A stretch of 53,201 bases of DNA from Pedobacter cryoconitis (GTDB taxonomy: Bacteria; Bacteroidota; Bacteroidia; Sphingobacteriales; Sphingobacteriaceae). This document shows, one piece after another, positions 24,462 through 32,183 of the stretch. The notes under the pieces are model-generated. The model ran no database searches and was not told the origin of the DNA. It worked only from the letters and a program-made list of their open reading frames with translations. A program made the position numbers and the translations under genes. Within the stretch, counting starts at the first letter, position 1; each line of letters begins with the position of its first letter. Location: the NCBI RefSeq assembly GCF_014200605.1, contig NZ_JACHCE010000002.1:1-53201 (forward strand), given 5' to 3'.

Positions 24462-25211
24462 ATGATATTAAACTGTGTGATCATAGAAGATGAAAACCAT
24501 GCAATTGAATTGCTGACAGATCATATTCAAAACATGCCTAATTTAAGTCTGCTGAAGGTTTACTCGCAGCCTATAACTGCCATGACAGAGATAACTGAAG
24601 AAGATAATATTGACATCATTTTCCTAGATATTAATATGCCCGGCATGTCGGGAATGGATCTGGCCAAAATACTAAGACCAAAGACCCGCTTTTTATTATT
24701 CACAACGGCTTATCATCAATATGCAGTAGAAGCTTTTGAACTGGAAGCGGATCAGTATATTATAAAACCCGTTACTTTTCCTAAGTTTATAGCAGCGATA
24801 GAGAAGATCATTAAGAAAATCGGGAAAAGCCAGTCTACGGTTCTACCCAAATCAGAAATATTCATTAAAACGGGTGTATTAAATAAAGTAACCAAAGTTA
24901 ATCCCGCAGATGTAGTTTACCTGGAAGCAAGAGATAATTATATTATTGTCCATACCGATAAGGATAGTATTATTACCTATCTTACCTTAAAAGAAGCACT
25001 TCATACTTTAAATCAGTTAGATAACCTGCTACAGGTGCAAAAATCATTTGTAATCGCTAAAAACAAGATCGAAATAGTGGAAGGGAATGTGATTATCATG
25101 GATAAAGGTATCCAGATTCCTATTGGAAACACTTACCGGAAATCTTTTTTTGATTACGTTAAAAAAAACACAGTAGTTTCTGGACGGGTTAAGCCTCCTA
25201 AATCATCATAG
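24462..25211 (+). CDS. LytTR-family response regulator
   Basis: This protein of 249 residues has an N-terminal receiver domain (1-120) and a C-terminal LytTR DNA-binding domain (about 130-245). The receiver has the acidic pair Glu9-Asp10, phospho-acceptor Asp56 (IIFLDINMPGMSG), the conserved Thr81-Thr82, and Lys102 (YIIKPV), so it should be phosphorylatable. The LytTR part includes VVYLEARDNYIIVHT and QVQKSFVIAKNKIE, typical of the domain. It is the first gene of a seven-gene unit and precedes six paralogous LytS-type kinases by 15 bases. It is the only receiver protein in the cluster, so it is the natural common target of all six. Confidence 0.93.
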   Translation: MILNCVIIEDENHAIELLTDHIQNMPNLSLLKVYSQPITAMTEITEEDNIDIIFLDINMPGMSGMDLAKILRPKTRFLLFTTAYHQYAVEAFELEADQYIIKPVTFPKFIAAIEKIIKKIGKSQSTVLPKSEIFIKTGVLNKVTKVNPADVVYLEARDNYIIVHTDKDSIITYLTLKEALHTLNQLDNLLQVQKSFVIAKNKIEIVEGNVIIMDKGIQIPIGNTYRKSFFDYVKKNTVVSGRVKPPKSS

Positions 25212-25226
25212 CCTGATCAGATCAAT

Positions 25227-26309
25227 ATGAAAGCTGCTTTACTTGTTTTCTTAGATAAATATAAATACCATTTTCTAACCTGGAGTGTATTTATCTGCTA
25301 TGAAATAATTATTAAACGTATAGGTTACGGAGATCAGACACCATTCAAGAACTATATTTTCCATTACACTGTAAATGTCTCGATCTTTTATCTTCATGCA
25401 AATTTTCTTCTGAAATGTGATTTAAAGAATAGAAGCAAGGTTTTTAAATATAGTCTGATATTTCTAATTCCCTTTGAACTTTTATTATTTGTCATCTTCA
25501 AATACGCTGGTGATTCAATATTTTATCAATATATAGGAGTCAAAGAAACAGCAGGCTTTATAATTGGCTCCAGAAATTACTATATCATGAGTATATGGAG
25601 AACCGTTCTTTTTATGGGTTACGGAACAGGGTACTATTTTTTAAAGTATAATCAACAGCAAAAGGATATTGTAGAAAAACTAAAGCAGCAGGAACTTCAG
25701 CAAATCATATTGGATAAAGAAATTAAGAATGAACTGATACTGACACAAAATGCTTTACTAAGGGCACAGATCAATCCTCATTTCTTAATTAATACCCTGA
25801 GTTATTTATATAATGAGACCCGTAAGCAAACCCCAAAAGCTGCAGAGACTATTTTGTCCCTAACTGATATTATGCAATATGCCTTAAGCAAGGAGGAGTC
25901 ATCCGGATATATTAAACTTGAAAAAGAAATCTGCCTGATAGAAAACTTTCTTCTTTTGCATCAGACTATCCAGCCAGAGCAAACCCCATTAAAAATAAGC
26001 TATAACAAAGAAGCCTTGTCTATTTTGTTCATTCCCCTGCTTTTAATGACGCTAACAGAAAATATCATCAGACACAATCAGTTAAATACCCCACTAAAAC
26101 CCGCGGAGATCAAAATCAGATACAAGAATTCAATTTTATGCATTGAGACCTCCAACCATGAACCTATAATTGAGCATCCGGATGATCGCGATACTGGCTT
26201 AAAAAACATAGTCAAACGGTTATTCCTGGCCTATGGCGAAAATGCTACCTTTTATTCAAATCTTGATACAGAAAATTATTTTTATACCTGTACAAGAGTA
26301 CAGTTTTAG
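25227..26309 (+). CDS. LytS-type sensor kinase 1 (His form)
   Basis: This protein of 360 residues has four predicted membrane helices (about 15-30, 43-63, 74-93 and 122-139). They are followed by a coiled-coil linker, a His_kinase domain and a HATPase_c domain. The H-box is RAQINPHFLINTLS with His185 as phospho-acceptor. The N-box is LTENIIRHN with Asn279. The ATP-lid motif reads DRDTGLKN (321-328): only the last glycine of the usual GxGxGL remains. It is the first of six tandem paralogues, 15 bases after the regulator and 3 bases before the Asp-form partner. TM2 carries FYLHAN, a motif (YxHA) present in all six copies. The signal sensed is unknown. Confidence 0.88.
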   Translation: MKAALLVFLDKYKYHFLTWSVFICYEIIIKRIGYGDQTPFKNYIFHYTVNVSIFYLHANFLLKCDLKNRSKVFKYSLIFLIPFELLLFVIFKYAGDSIFYQYIGVKETAGFIIGSRNYYIMSIWRTVLFMGYGTGYYFLKYNQQQKDIVEKLKQQELQQIILDKEIKNELILTQNALLRAQINPHFLINTLSYLYNETRKQTPKAAETILSLTDIMQYALSKEESSGYIKLEKEICLIENFLLLHQTIQPEQTPLKISYNKEALSILFIPLLLMTLTENIIRHNQLNTPLKPAEIKIRYKNSILCIETSNHEPIIEHPDDRDTGLKNIVKRLFLAYGENATFYSNLDTENYFYTCTRVQF

Positions 26310-26312
26310 ATT

Positions 26313-27395
26313 ATGAAAAGTCTGATACTTAATTTCGCCAATCAATACAAGTACCATTTCCTGGTATGGGGGCTATTTTTTGCTTACGAAATAATCCTGG
26401 TAGGTATGCTGACGGAAAAATTAGCAGCACCGGAAATCTACATATTCCATTATATTTTTTATGTTTTCTTATTTTATTTCCATGCAAATGTCGTCCTCGA
26501 ATATATTCTGAATTCTCCCAGTAAGGCATTTAGATTTAGCTTATTATTTTTTGTTTTACTGGAACTGGCTGTCTTCATTTGCCTGAAATATGGCTGCGAG
26601 GTTATATTCTATAAATATGTGGCGCATATTCTCTTAGAAGAAGATTATAAGGTTGACAAACAACTTATCATTGGTTTTACCTGGAGGCCACTTTATTTTC
26701 TGTGTTATAGTACTGGGTATTACTTTTTAGTCCATAGCCAGCGTCAGAGCCAGCTTGTAGCCGAAATGCAACAACAAGAATTAAACAGGATTATCCAGGA
26801 GAAGGAAATTAAGAATGAGCTGATTTTAACTCAGAATGCCTTTTTGAAAGCGCAGATCAATCCTGATTTCTTAATTAATGTGCTCAACTATTTACATCAT
26901 GAGACCCTGCAGACCTCGCCAAAAGCTGCAGAAAGCATTCTCTCTTTGTCAGACATTATGAAGTATGCTTTAAGTACGGAAGCAGCATCTGGAAATGTCT
27001 TACTGGAGAATGAGATCAGGCTTATAGAAACTTTTCTTCTTTTACATCAGGCAAGACAAGTACACCAGGCAGAATTAAAGTTAACCTATAATCAGGCTTG
27101 TTTACCTATCAGGTTTGTCCCCCTGATACTTATGACGCTAACGGAGAATATTTTAAAACATGGCCAGCTTAATGACCCAAATAAACCTGCCGAAATTAAA
27201 ATAAACTATGAAAATTCAGTCCTCCGTATCGAAACATCAAATTACGAATCCAGCAGTAGCCAGATTCCCGGTCATGGTATTGGTTTAAGAAATATTAAAG
27301 AGCGCCTGTCACTGGCTTACGGAGAATCCGCTTCTTTTAATTATCATCTCGATTCAAAACGTTATTTTAATACTTCTATTGTAATCCAGATTTAA
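26313..27395 (+). CDS. LytS-type sensor kinase 2 (Asp form)
   Basis: This protein of 360 residues has the same architecture as kinase 1. The H-box reads KAQINPDFLINVLN: Asp185 replaces the phospho-accepting His, so this protein cannot be phosphorylated at that site. The N-box is intact (LTENILKHG, Asn279), and the lid motif GHGIGLRN (320-327) has the full GxGxGL, so ATP binding should be preserved. The first helix has the sequence HFLVWG, shared with the other Asp forms, where His forms have WS. It starts 3 bases after kinase 1. It is probably a catalytic partner that phosphorylates a His-form subunit in trans; this is inference. Confidence 0.86.
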   Translation: MKSLILNFANQYKYHFLVWGLFFAYEIILVGMLTEKLAAPEIYIFHYIFYVFLFYFHANVVLEYILNSPSKAFRFSLLFFVLLELAVFICLKYGCEVIFYKYVAHILLEEDYKVDKQLIIGFTWRPLYFLCYSTGYYFLVHSQRQSQLVAEMQQQELNRIIQEKEIKNELILTQNAFLKAQINPDFLINVLNYLHHETLQTSPKAAESILSLSDIMKYALSTEAASGNVLLENEIRLIETFLLLHQARQVHQAELKLTYNQACLPIRFVPLILMTLTENILKHGQLNDPNKPAEIKINYENSVLRIETSNYESSSSQIPGHGIGLRNIKERLSLAYGESASFNYHLDSKRYFNTSIVIQI

Positions 27396-27408
27396 GCTCC
27401 CCGATAAA

Positions 27409-28491
27409 ATGAACGGTATTATTCTTGCTTTCCTGAAAAAATATAAATACCACTTTCTGGTCTGGAGCGTCTTCGTTGCCTACGAGATATTTATACGCTG
27501 GCTGCATGGTCCTGAAATGGCTCCCGCTATAGTGTATATCGTTGCTTATACTCTGGGTATTTCCATTTTTTATCTTCATGCACATGTCATACTCAAATAT
27601 ACACTGGAGACAAAAAGCAAATTGCTTAAGTATGGCCTGCCGCTATTCATCCTGGTTGAAATCCTTTTTTATCTTGTCATAGAATATCTGATCAGAAAAT
27701 ATATTTATGAATATATAAGACTTAAAAGCACTGAATTAACCAAGCCTGTCCACCTATATATCTTTGCAAAGATCTGGAGATATATTTATGCAATAGGCCT
27801 TAGCACAGGTTATTATTTTTTTCTGCATGATCTTCGGCAAAGACAGCAGGTGAAGAAAATGAAACAACAGAAGCTTAAAACAATTTTATTAGAAAAAGAA
27901 ATTAAGAATGAGCTGATATTAACTCAAAATGCTTTACTGAGAGCGCAGATCAATCCACATTTCTTACTGAATACCCTCAGTTATTTATACAATGAGACGC
28001 GCAAATTAGCACCAAAAGCAGCCGAAAGGATTCTTTCTTTATCTGATATTATGCAATATGCTTTAAGTAAAGAGGCGTCTTCCGAATATGTGACCCTGGA
28101 GAGTGAAATTAAACTGATAGAGAATTTTCTTTTTTTATATCAGTCAAGACAGGCCTATAAAATGCAATTGAACCTGTCTTATAATAGTGAAGCGCTATCT
28201 GTTATTTTTATCCCCCTGATCCTGATGTCACTTACTGAAAATATGATTAAACACGGTCAGCTTGATAACCCGCTGAAACCTGCGGAGATTAAGATAGTTT
28301 ATGATAACGCTGCCTTATATATTAATACGTCAAACCCGGAAGCGATGAAGAATCCGGTTTCCAATTATAATACAGGCTTAAAAAACATCAGCAACAGGCT
28401 AGCAATGGCTTATGGAGAAAAGGTAGTCTTCAACTCTCACCTTGATTCACAAAATTATTTTCACACTTATATCAAACTTGAATTAAACTGA
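27409..28491 (+). CDS. LytS-type sensor kinase 3 (His form)
   Basis: This protein of 360 residues has four membrane helices, a linker coiled coil and a LytS-type kinase core. The H-box RAQINPHFLLNTLS has His184, and the N-box LTENMIKHG has Asn278. The lid motif is NYNTGLKN, where the middle glycine is replaced by Asn, as in the other His forms. The linker helix is strongly basic (QQVKKMKQQKLKT). It starts 13 bases after kinase 2, and its stop codon overlaps the start of kinase 4 by one base, so the two are translationally coupled. Confidence 0.87.
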   Translation: MNGIILAFLKKYKYHFLVWSVFVAYEIFIRWLHGPEMAPAIVYIVAYTLGISIFYLHAHVILKYTLETKSKLLKYGLPLFILVEILFYLVIEYLIRKYIYEYIRLKSTELTKPVHLYIFAKIWRYIYAIGLSTGYYFFLHDLRQRQQVKKMKQQKLKTILLEKEIKNELILTQNALLRAQINPHFLLNTLSYLYNETRKLAPKAAERILSLSDIMQYALSKEASSEYVTLESEIKLIENFLFLYQSRQAYKMQLNLSYNSEALSVIFIPLILMSLTENMIKHGQLDNPLKPAEIKIVYDNAALYINTSNPEAMKNPVSNYNTGLKNISNRLAMAYGEKVVFNSHLDSQNYFHTYIKLELN

Positions 28492-29570
28492 TGACTGATT
28501 CCTTGCTGAACTTCTTAAGTAAATATAAATACCATTTTATAGTATGGGGTATTTATACAGCCTATGAAGTAATCTTTACAGGAATACTTGCCGGGAAATT
28601 CACCACTATAGATTATTATATTTTTTATAGCACTTTTTACATCCCCCTATTTTATTTTCATGCAAATGTCTTATTAAAATATACTTTGCAGAATAGAAAG
28701 GGTGTCAGGCCGATTCTTTTATTCTTTGCTGTTTTAATTGAACTGGCACTTTTTATCTTATTAAAACATGGTTCTGAAATATTAGTTCAGAGATATTTAA
28801 AGCATAATATGCAGTACGGACAACATATCACCCTGACCAATTTGGCAGAAATGGTGTGGAGACCCATGTACTTTCTGGGTTATAGTACAGGATATTATTT
28901 TCTTAAACGTGTCCGTCTCCAAAGACAACTGGTGGAAGAAATGCAGGAACAGGAACTTAAAAATCTGATACAGGAAAAAGAAATTAAGAATGAACTGATA
29001 TTAACTCAAAACGCATTCCTCAGGTCACAGATCAATCAGGATTTCCTGCTCAACACTTTGAGTTCTTTGTATGATGAAACGCGTGAATCTGCTCCTAAAG
29101 CAGCAGAAAGTATTCTCTCCTTAGCTGATATTATGCAATACGCACTCAGTAAAGAAGCCTCATCCGGATTTGTAAAATTGGAAAAAGAGATCAGCCTGAT
29201 CGAGAACTTTCTTCTTTTACACCAGGCAAGACAGGTACATCAGCCGCAATTTAAATTTTCTTATACAAAGGAATCCCTGTCTATCTCTTTTATTCCCCTG
29301 GTACTCATGACGCTGACAGAGAATATCTTAAAGCATGGTAAACTGGATGATCCAACGCAATCTGCTGAAATTAAGATAACTTATGCAAATTCTATCCTGT
29401 GTATTGAAACCTCAAACAAAGAATCTGGCCACAGTAAGATACCCAGTCATGGTATTGGCCTGAAGAATATCAAAGAACGCCTTTATTTAGCTTATGGAGA
29501 TGCGGCATCTTTTAACTATCACCTGGATTCAAAGAACTATTTTTATGCCTCCATTGAGGTGCAGACCTAA
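28491..29570 (+). CDS. LytS-type sensor kinase 4 (Asp form)
   Basis: This protein of 359 residues is a paralogue with H-box RSQINQDFLLNTLS. Asp184 replaces the acceptor His, and the preceding Pro is also changed to Gln, making this the most altered H-box of the array. The N-box LTENILKHG (Asn278) and lid SHGIGLKN are intact enough to bind ATP. The linker helix is acidic (QLVEEMQEQELKN), opposite in charge to that of kinase 3. Its ATG overlaps the TGA of kinase 3 (TGATG), so the two should be made in equal amounts. Confidence 0.86.
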   Translation: MTDSLLNFLSKYKYHFIVWGIYTAYEVIFTGILAGKFTTIDYYIFYSTFYIPLFYFHANVLLKYTLQNRKGVRPILLFFAVLIELALFILLKHGSEILVQRYLKHNMQYGQHITLTNLAEMVWRPMYFLGYSTGYYFLKRVRLQRQLVEEMQEQELKNLIQEKEIKNELILTQNAFLRSQINQDFLLNTLSSLYDETRESAPKAAESILSLADIMQYALSKEASSGFVKLEKEISLIENFLLLHQARQVHQPQFKFSYTKESLSISFIPLVLMTLTENILKHGKLDDPTQSAEIKITYANSILCIETSNKESGHSKIPSHGIGLKNIKERLYLAYGDAASFNYHLDSKNYFYASIEVQT

Positions 29571-29590
29571 GCCATTCTATATTTAAAAAA

Positions 29591-30667
29591 ATGAAGGATA
29601 CCCCTTTCTTAAACAAATACAAATATCATTTTCTGGTCTGGAGCATCTTTATTGCTTATGAACTGATTATGGAACGATTTATCGGACTTAGACTAAGCGC
29701 TGTAAAAGAGTATATCTTTGCCTATTCTCTAGGTATCTTCTTCTTTTATTTTCACGCTCATATCCTGCTTACCTATGCAGTGAACACAAAAAGAGCATTT
29801 TTTAAATACAGTATTCCACTCTTAATTCTAATTGAACTTACTGCCTATTTAATCATCAGTTTCTTTGGTGAAAAATATCTCTATACACTCAGAGATGCAA
29901 GCTATGCTAACGAAGAACCACTGTCACTCAAACTATTGATCATTACAAAAGTGTGGCGGGGAACTTATTTTATAGGTCTCAGTACTGCTTATTATTTTTT
30001 TAAACGTAATCTGCAGCAAAAACAGCAGATCAAAAGAATGAGGCAGCAGGAGCTTAAAACAATTCTGTTAGAGAAAGAGGTCAAGAATGAGTTAATGCTC
30101 ACTCAAAATGCGATCCTGAGAGCGCAAATCAACCCGCATTTCTTAATTAATACATTAAGTTATCTCTATAATGAGACCCGGAGATCAGCACCAAAAGCGG
30201 CTGATAGTATTTTGTCTTTATCTGATATTATGCAATATGCTTTGAGTAAGGAAATCTCGTCCGGACAGGTGAAACTCGAAAATGAAATTAGCCTCCTGGA
30301 AAGCTTTCTTCTTTTACATCAGGCCAAACAAACCTATCAGGTACACCTGGAATTATCTTATACCAATGACGCTTTAACACTTCATATTATTCCGCTGATA
30401 CTTATGGCGCTTACTGAAATCATCATTAAATATGGTCAGCTCGACAATCCTCATCAACCTGCAAAACTCCGTATAAACGTAGATAATTCAATCTTATATA
30501 TTCAAACTGCTCACTATGAAGTTGCCGGGAACCAAATTTCATTCTACGACTCAGGCCTGAAAAACATCCGTACCAGATTGTCAATGGCTTATGAAGAAAA
30601 AGTCGGCTTTCACTATCACCGCGATTCACAAAATTACTTTCATACGCATATCCAATTGCAATTTTAA
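29591..30667 (+). CDS. LytS-type sensor kinase 5 (His form, N-box defective)
   Basis: This protein of 358 residues has the same architecture. The H-box RAQINPHFLINTLS keeps His183. The N-box reads LTEIIIKYG: Ile277 replaces the Asn that coordinates Mg-ATP, and the usual His-Gly is Tyr-Gly. The lid motif FYDSGLKN also lacks two glycines. This protein is therefore unlikely to bind ATP productively yet can still accept a phosphoryl group. The linker helix is basic (QQIKRMRQQELKT). It starts 20 bases after kinase 4 and ends 3 bases before kinase 6, its predicted catalytic partner. Confidence 0.87.
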   Translation: MKDTPFLNKYKYHFLVWSIFIAYELIMERFIGLRLSAVKEYIFAYSLGIFFFYFHAHILLTYAVNTKRAFFKYSIPLLILIELTAYLIISFFGEKYLYTLRDASYANEEPLSLKLLIITKVWRGTYFIGLSTAYYFFKRNLQQKQQIKRMRQQELKTILLEKEVKNELMLTQNAILRAQINPHFLINTLSYLYNETRRSAPKAADSILSLSDIMQYALSKEISSGQVKLENEISLLESFLLLHQAKQTYQVHLELSYTNDALTLHIIPLILMALTEIIIKYGQLDNPHQPAKLRINVDNSILYIQTAHYEVAGNQISFYDSGLKNIRTRLSMAYEEKVGFHYHRDSQNYFHTHIQLQF

Positions 30668-30670
30668 GCC

Positions 30671-31801
30671 ATGATGACTGACCTGCTCATTTTTTTGAAA
30701 AAATACAAATACCACTTCCTCGCCTGGGGTATCTATCTCACTTATGAAATAGTTTTTCTATGGTTGTTATTGGGCGCATTTGCAACACCCGGAGCCTATG
30801 TATTTACTTACTTTTTTTATATCTTATCGTTCTATTTCCATGCCGAAATACTCTTGAAATATACGCTGGAAAGCCCAAACAAGCTTTTCAAATATAGTTT
30901 ACCCCTTTTAATATTAATTGAAATATTGCTCTTTGTCTATATCAAACAACAATCAGACCTGCTGTTTTACAAGAATTCGGATACCAGTAATTTAAAGGGA
31001 TACGAATTCTGTATAACCAGTTTATCAACTATAACTTACCGGTTTATTTATTTTATGTTCTATGGAACCGGATATTATTTTTTATTACGTATCCGCAAAC
31101 AAAGACAGCTGGTAGAAGAAATGGAAGAGCAGGAACTTAAAAACCTGATTCTGGAAAAAGAAATTAAAAGTGAGCTGGTTATTACACAGAATACGTTTCT
31201 CAGATCACAGATTAATCCTGACTTTTTGATTAATACTTTAGCTTATTTATACAATGAGACTCTTGAATCTGCGCCAACAGCTGCTGAAAGTATTCAGTCT
31301 TTATCTGATATTATGCAATATGCATTAAGTAAAGAGGCCTCATCGGGCTTTGTAAAACTGGAAAAGGAAATTAGCCTGATAGAGAACTTTCTTCTTTTAC
31401 ATCAGGCAAGACAGGTAAATCAGGCACAATTAAAATTCACGTATAATAAAGAGTCTCTTGCTATGGATTTTATACCGCTGATATTAATGACACTGACAGA
31501 GAATATCTTAAAACATGGTCAGCTTAATGATCCGGAAAGACCCGCCGAAATAAAAATAAACTACGCTAATTCTATTTTGAGTATTGAGACCTCAAACCGG
31601 CAAGTCACTAATAGCGCACTACCAAGCTATGGTATTGGGGTAAAGAATATAAAAGACCGCCTCTCCATAGCTTATGGAGAAGCTGCCACTTTTGATTATT
31701 ATCTTGATCCACAAAGAAATTTCCACGCCTCTATTCAGGTCCGGATACAAAATAGTTCCTCTAAAACAAATATGTCCCATCTTCAGGTACCACATATCTA
31801 A
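30671..31801 (+). CDS. LytS-type sensor kinase 6 (Asp form, extended tail)
   Basis: This protein of 376 residues is the last of the array. The H-box RSQINPDFLINTLA has Asp184 in place of His. The N-box LTENILKHG is intact, and the lid is SYGIGVKN. The linker helix is acidic (QLVEEMEEQELKN). The C-terminus runs about 16 residues beyond the other copies with no homology to them. The extension ends exactly where two gene remnants begin, so it is probably vector-like read-through created by a deletion or rearrangement at the end of the operon. No terminator is evident after the stop. Confidence 0.85.
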   Translation: MMTDLLIFLKKYKYHFLAWGIYLTYEIVFLWLLLGAFATPGAYVFTYFFYILSFYFHAEILLKYTLESPNKLFKYSLPLLILIEILLFVYIKQQSDLLFYKNSDTSNLKGYEFCITSLSTITYRFIYFMFYGTGYYFLLRIRKQRQLVEEMEEQELKNLILEKEIKSELVITQNTFLRSQINPDFLINTLAYLYNETLESAPTAAESIQSLSDIMQYALSKEASSGFVKLEKEISLIENFLLLHQARQVNQAQLKFTYNKESLAMDFIPLILMTLTENILKHGQLNDPERPAEIKINYANSILSIETSNRQVTNSALPSYGIGVKNIKDRLSIAYGEAATFDYYLDPQRNFHASIQVRIQNSSSKTNMSHLQVPHI

Positions 31802-31822
31802 AAGATAAATTATGCTGTCTAT

Positions 31823-32008
31823 TGAATTTTGGATCTGTGCTCGGCTTTCTGTACCATGATTGGCCGCTTCAAGGTGAACAATATAAATACTTGCTTTAGC
31901 AGCATAATCACAAACTTTCAGTATATCAACCAAAGGGTTCCTTAGCTTAGTATTTGTATTCATAAAAGGTTCATAAATACCTTTTGGAGCCAGTGGAAAG
32001 CTATCATA
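31823..32008 (-). pseudogene. Remnant, possibly isochorismatase-like hydrolase
   Basis: On the minus strand, an open frame reads FPLAPKGIYEPF, then NPLVDILKVCDYAAKASIYI and VHLEAANHGTESRAQ. The pattern (helix, beta strand ending in a VH-type motif, then a Gly/Ser-rich loop) resembles the second strand region of isochorismatase-like cysteine hydrolases. The catalytic N-terminal strand and the rest of the fold are missing. There is no start codon in context and the C-terminal side runs into kinase 6 antisense. I read it as a decayed fragment; the family is uncertain. Confidence 0.35.
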
Positions 32009-32033
32009 CTTTATTATTTATTTGATCAGGAAA

Positions 32034-32170
32034 GAACTGCAGACGTTCCTGTTAAAGGTCTATTACAAGCTCTCTGATAAAGGCAAAGCCCTTGCTCCGG
32101 TTTAAGTGCTCTGGAGTTATGGGCTAATGAGTATGCGCAGCAAGAGGTGGATTTATTGAGCTCAGGATAA
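32034..32170 (+). pseudogene. HxlR-family regulator remnant (C-terminal part)
   Basis: On the plus strand, one frame reads KVYYKLSDKGKALAPV and then hits a stop. Shifting by one base at 32102 continues as LSALELWANEYAQQEVDLL and ends at 32168-32170. This matches the conserved wing and last helix of HxlR-type regulators (YxLTxKGxxLxPVLxxLxxW). The N-terminal helix-turn-helix is gone. The fragment is therefore both truncated and frameshifted. It points away from the hydrolase-like remnant, so a deletion probably removed the shared 5' region of a divergent pair. Confidence 0.65.
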
Positions 32171-32183
32171 ATAGCTTTACCAG

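Noticed and set aside
24462..31801. Kinase array as an assembly error or recent artificial duplication
   Set aside because: The six copies differ throughout, share class-specific residues and have distinct junctions, so they are old, diverged paralogues.
31619..31963. 114-residue minus-strand gene overlapping the end of kinase 6
   Set aside because: Only the part outside kinase 6 has a protein-like pattern; the remainder is antisense to a conserved kinase domain, so I list only a remnant.
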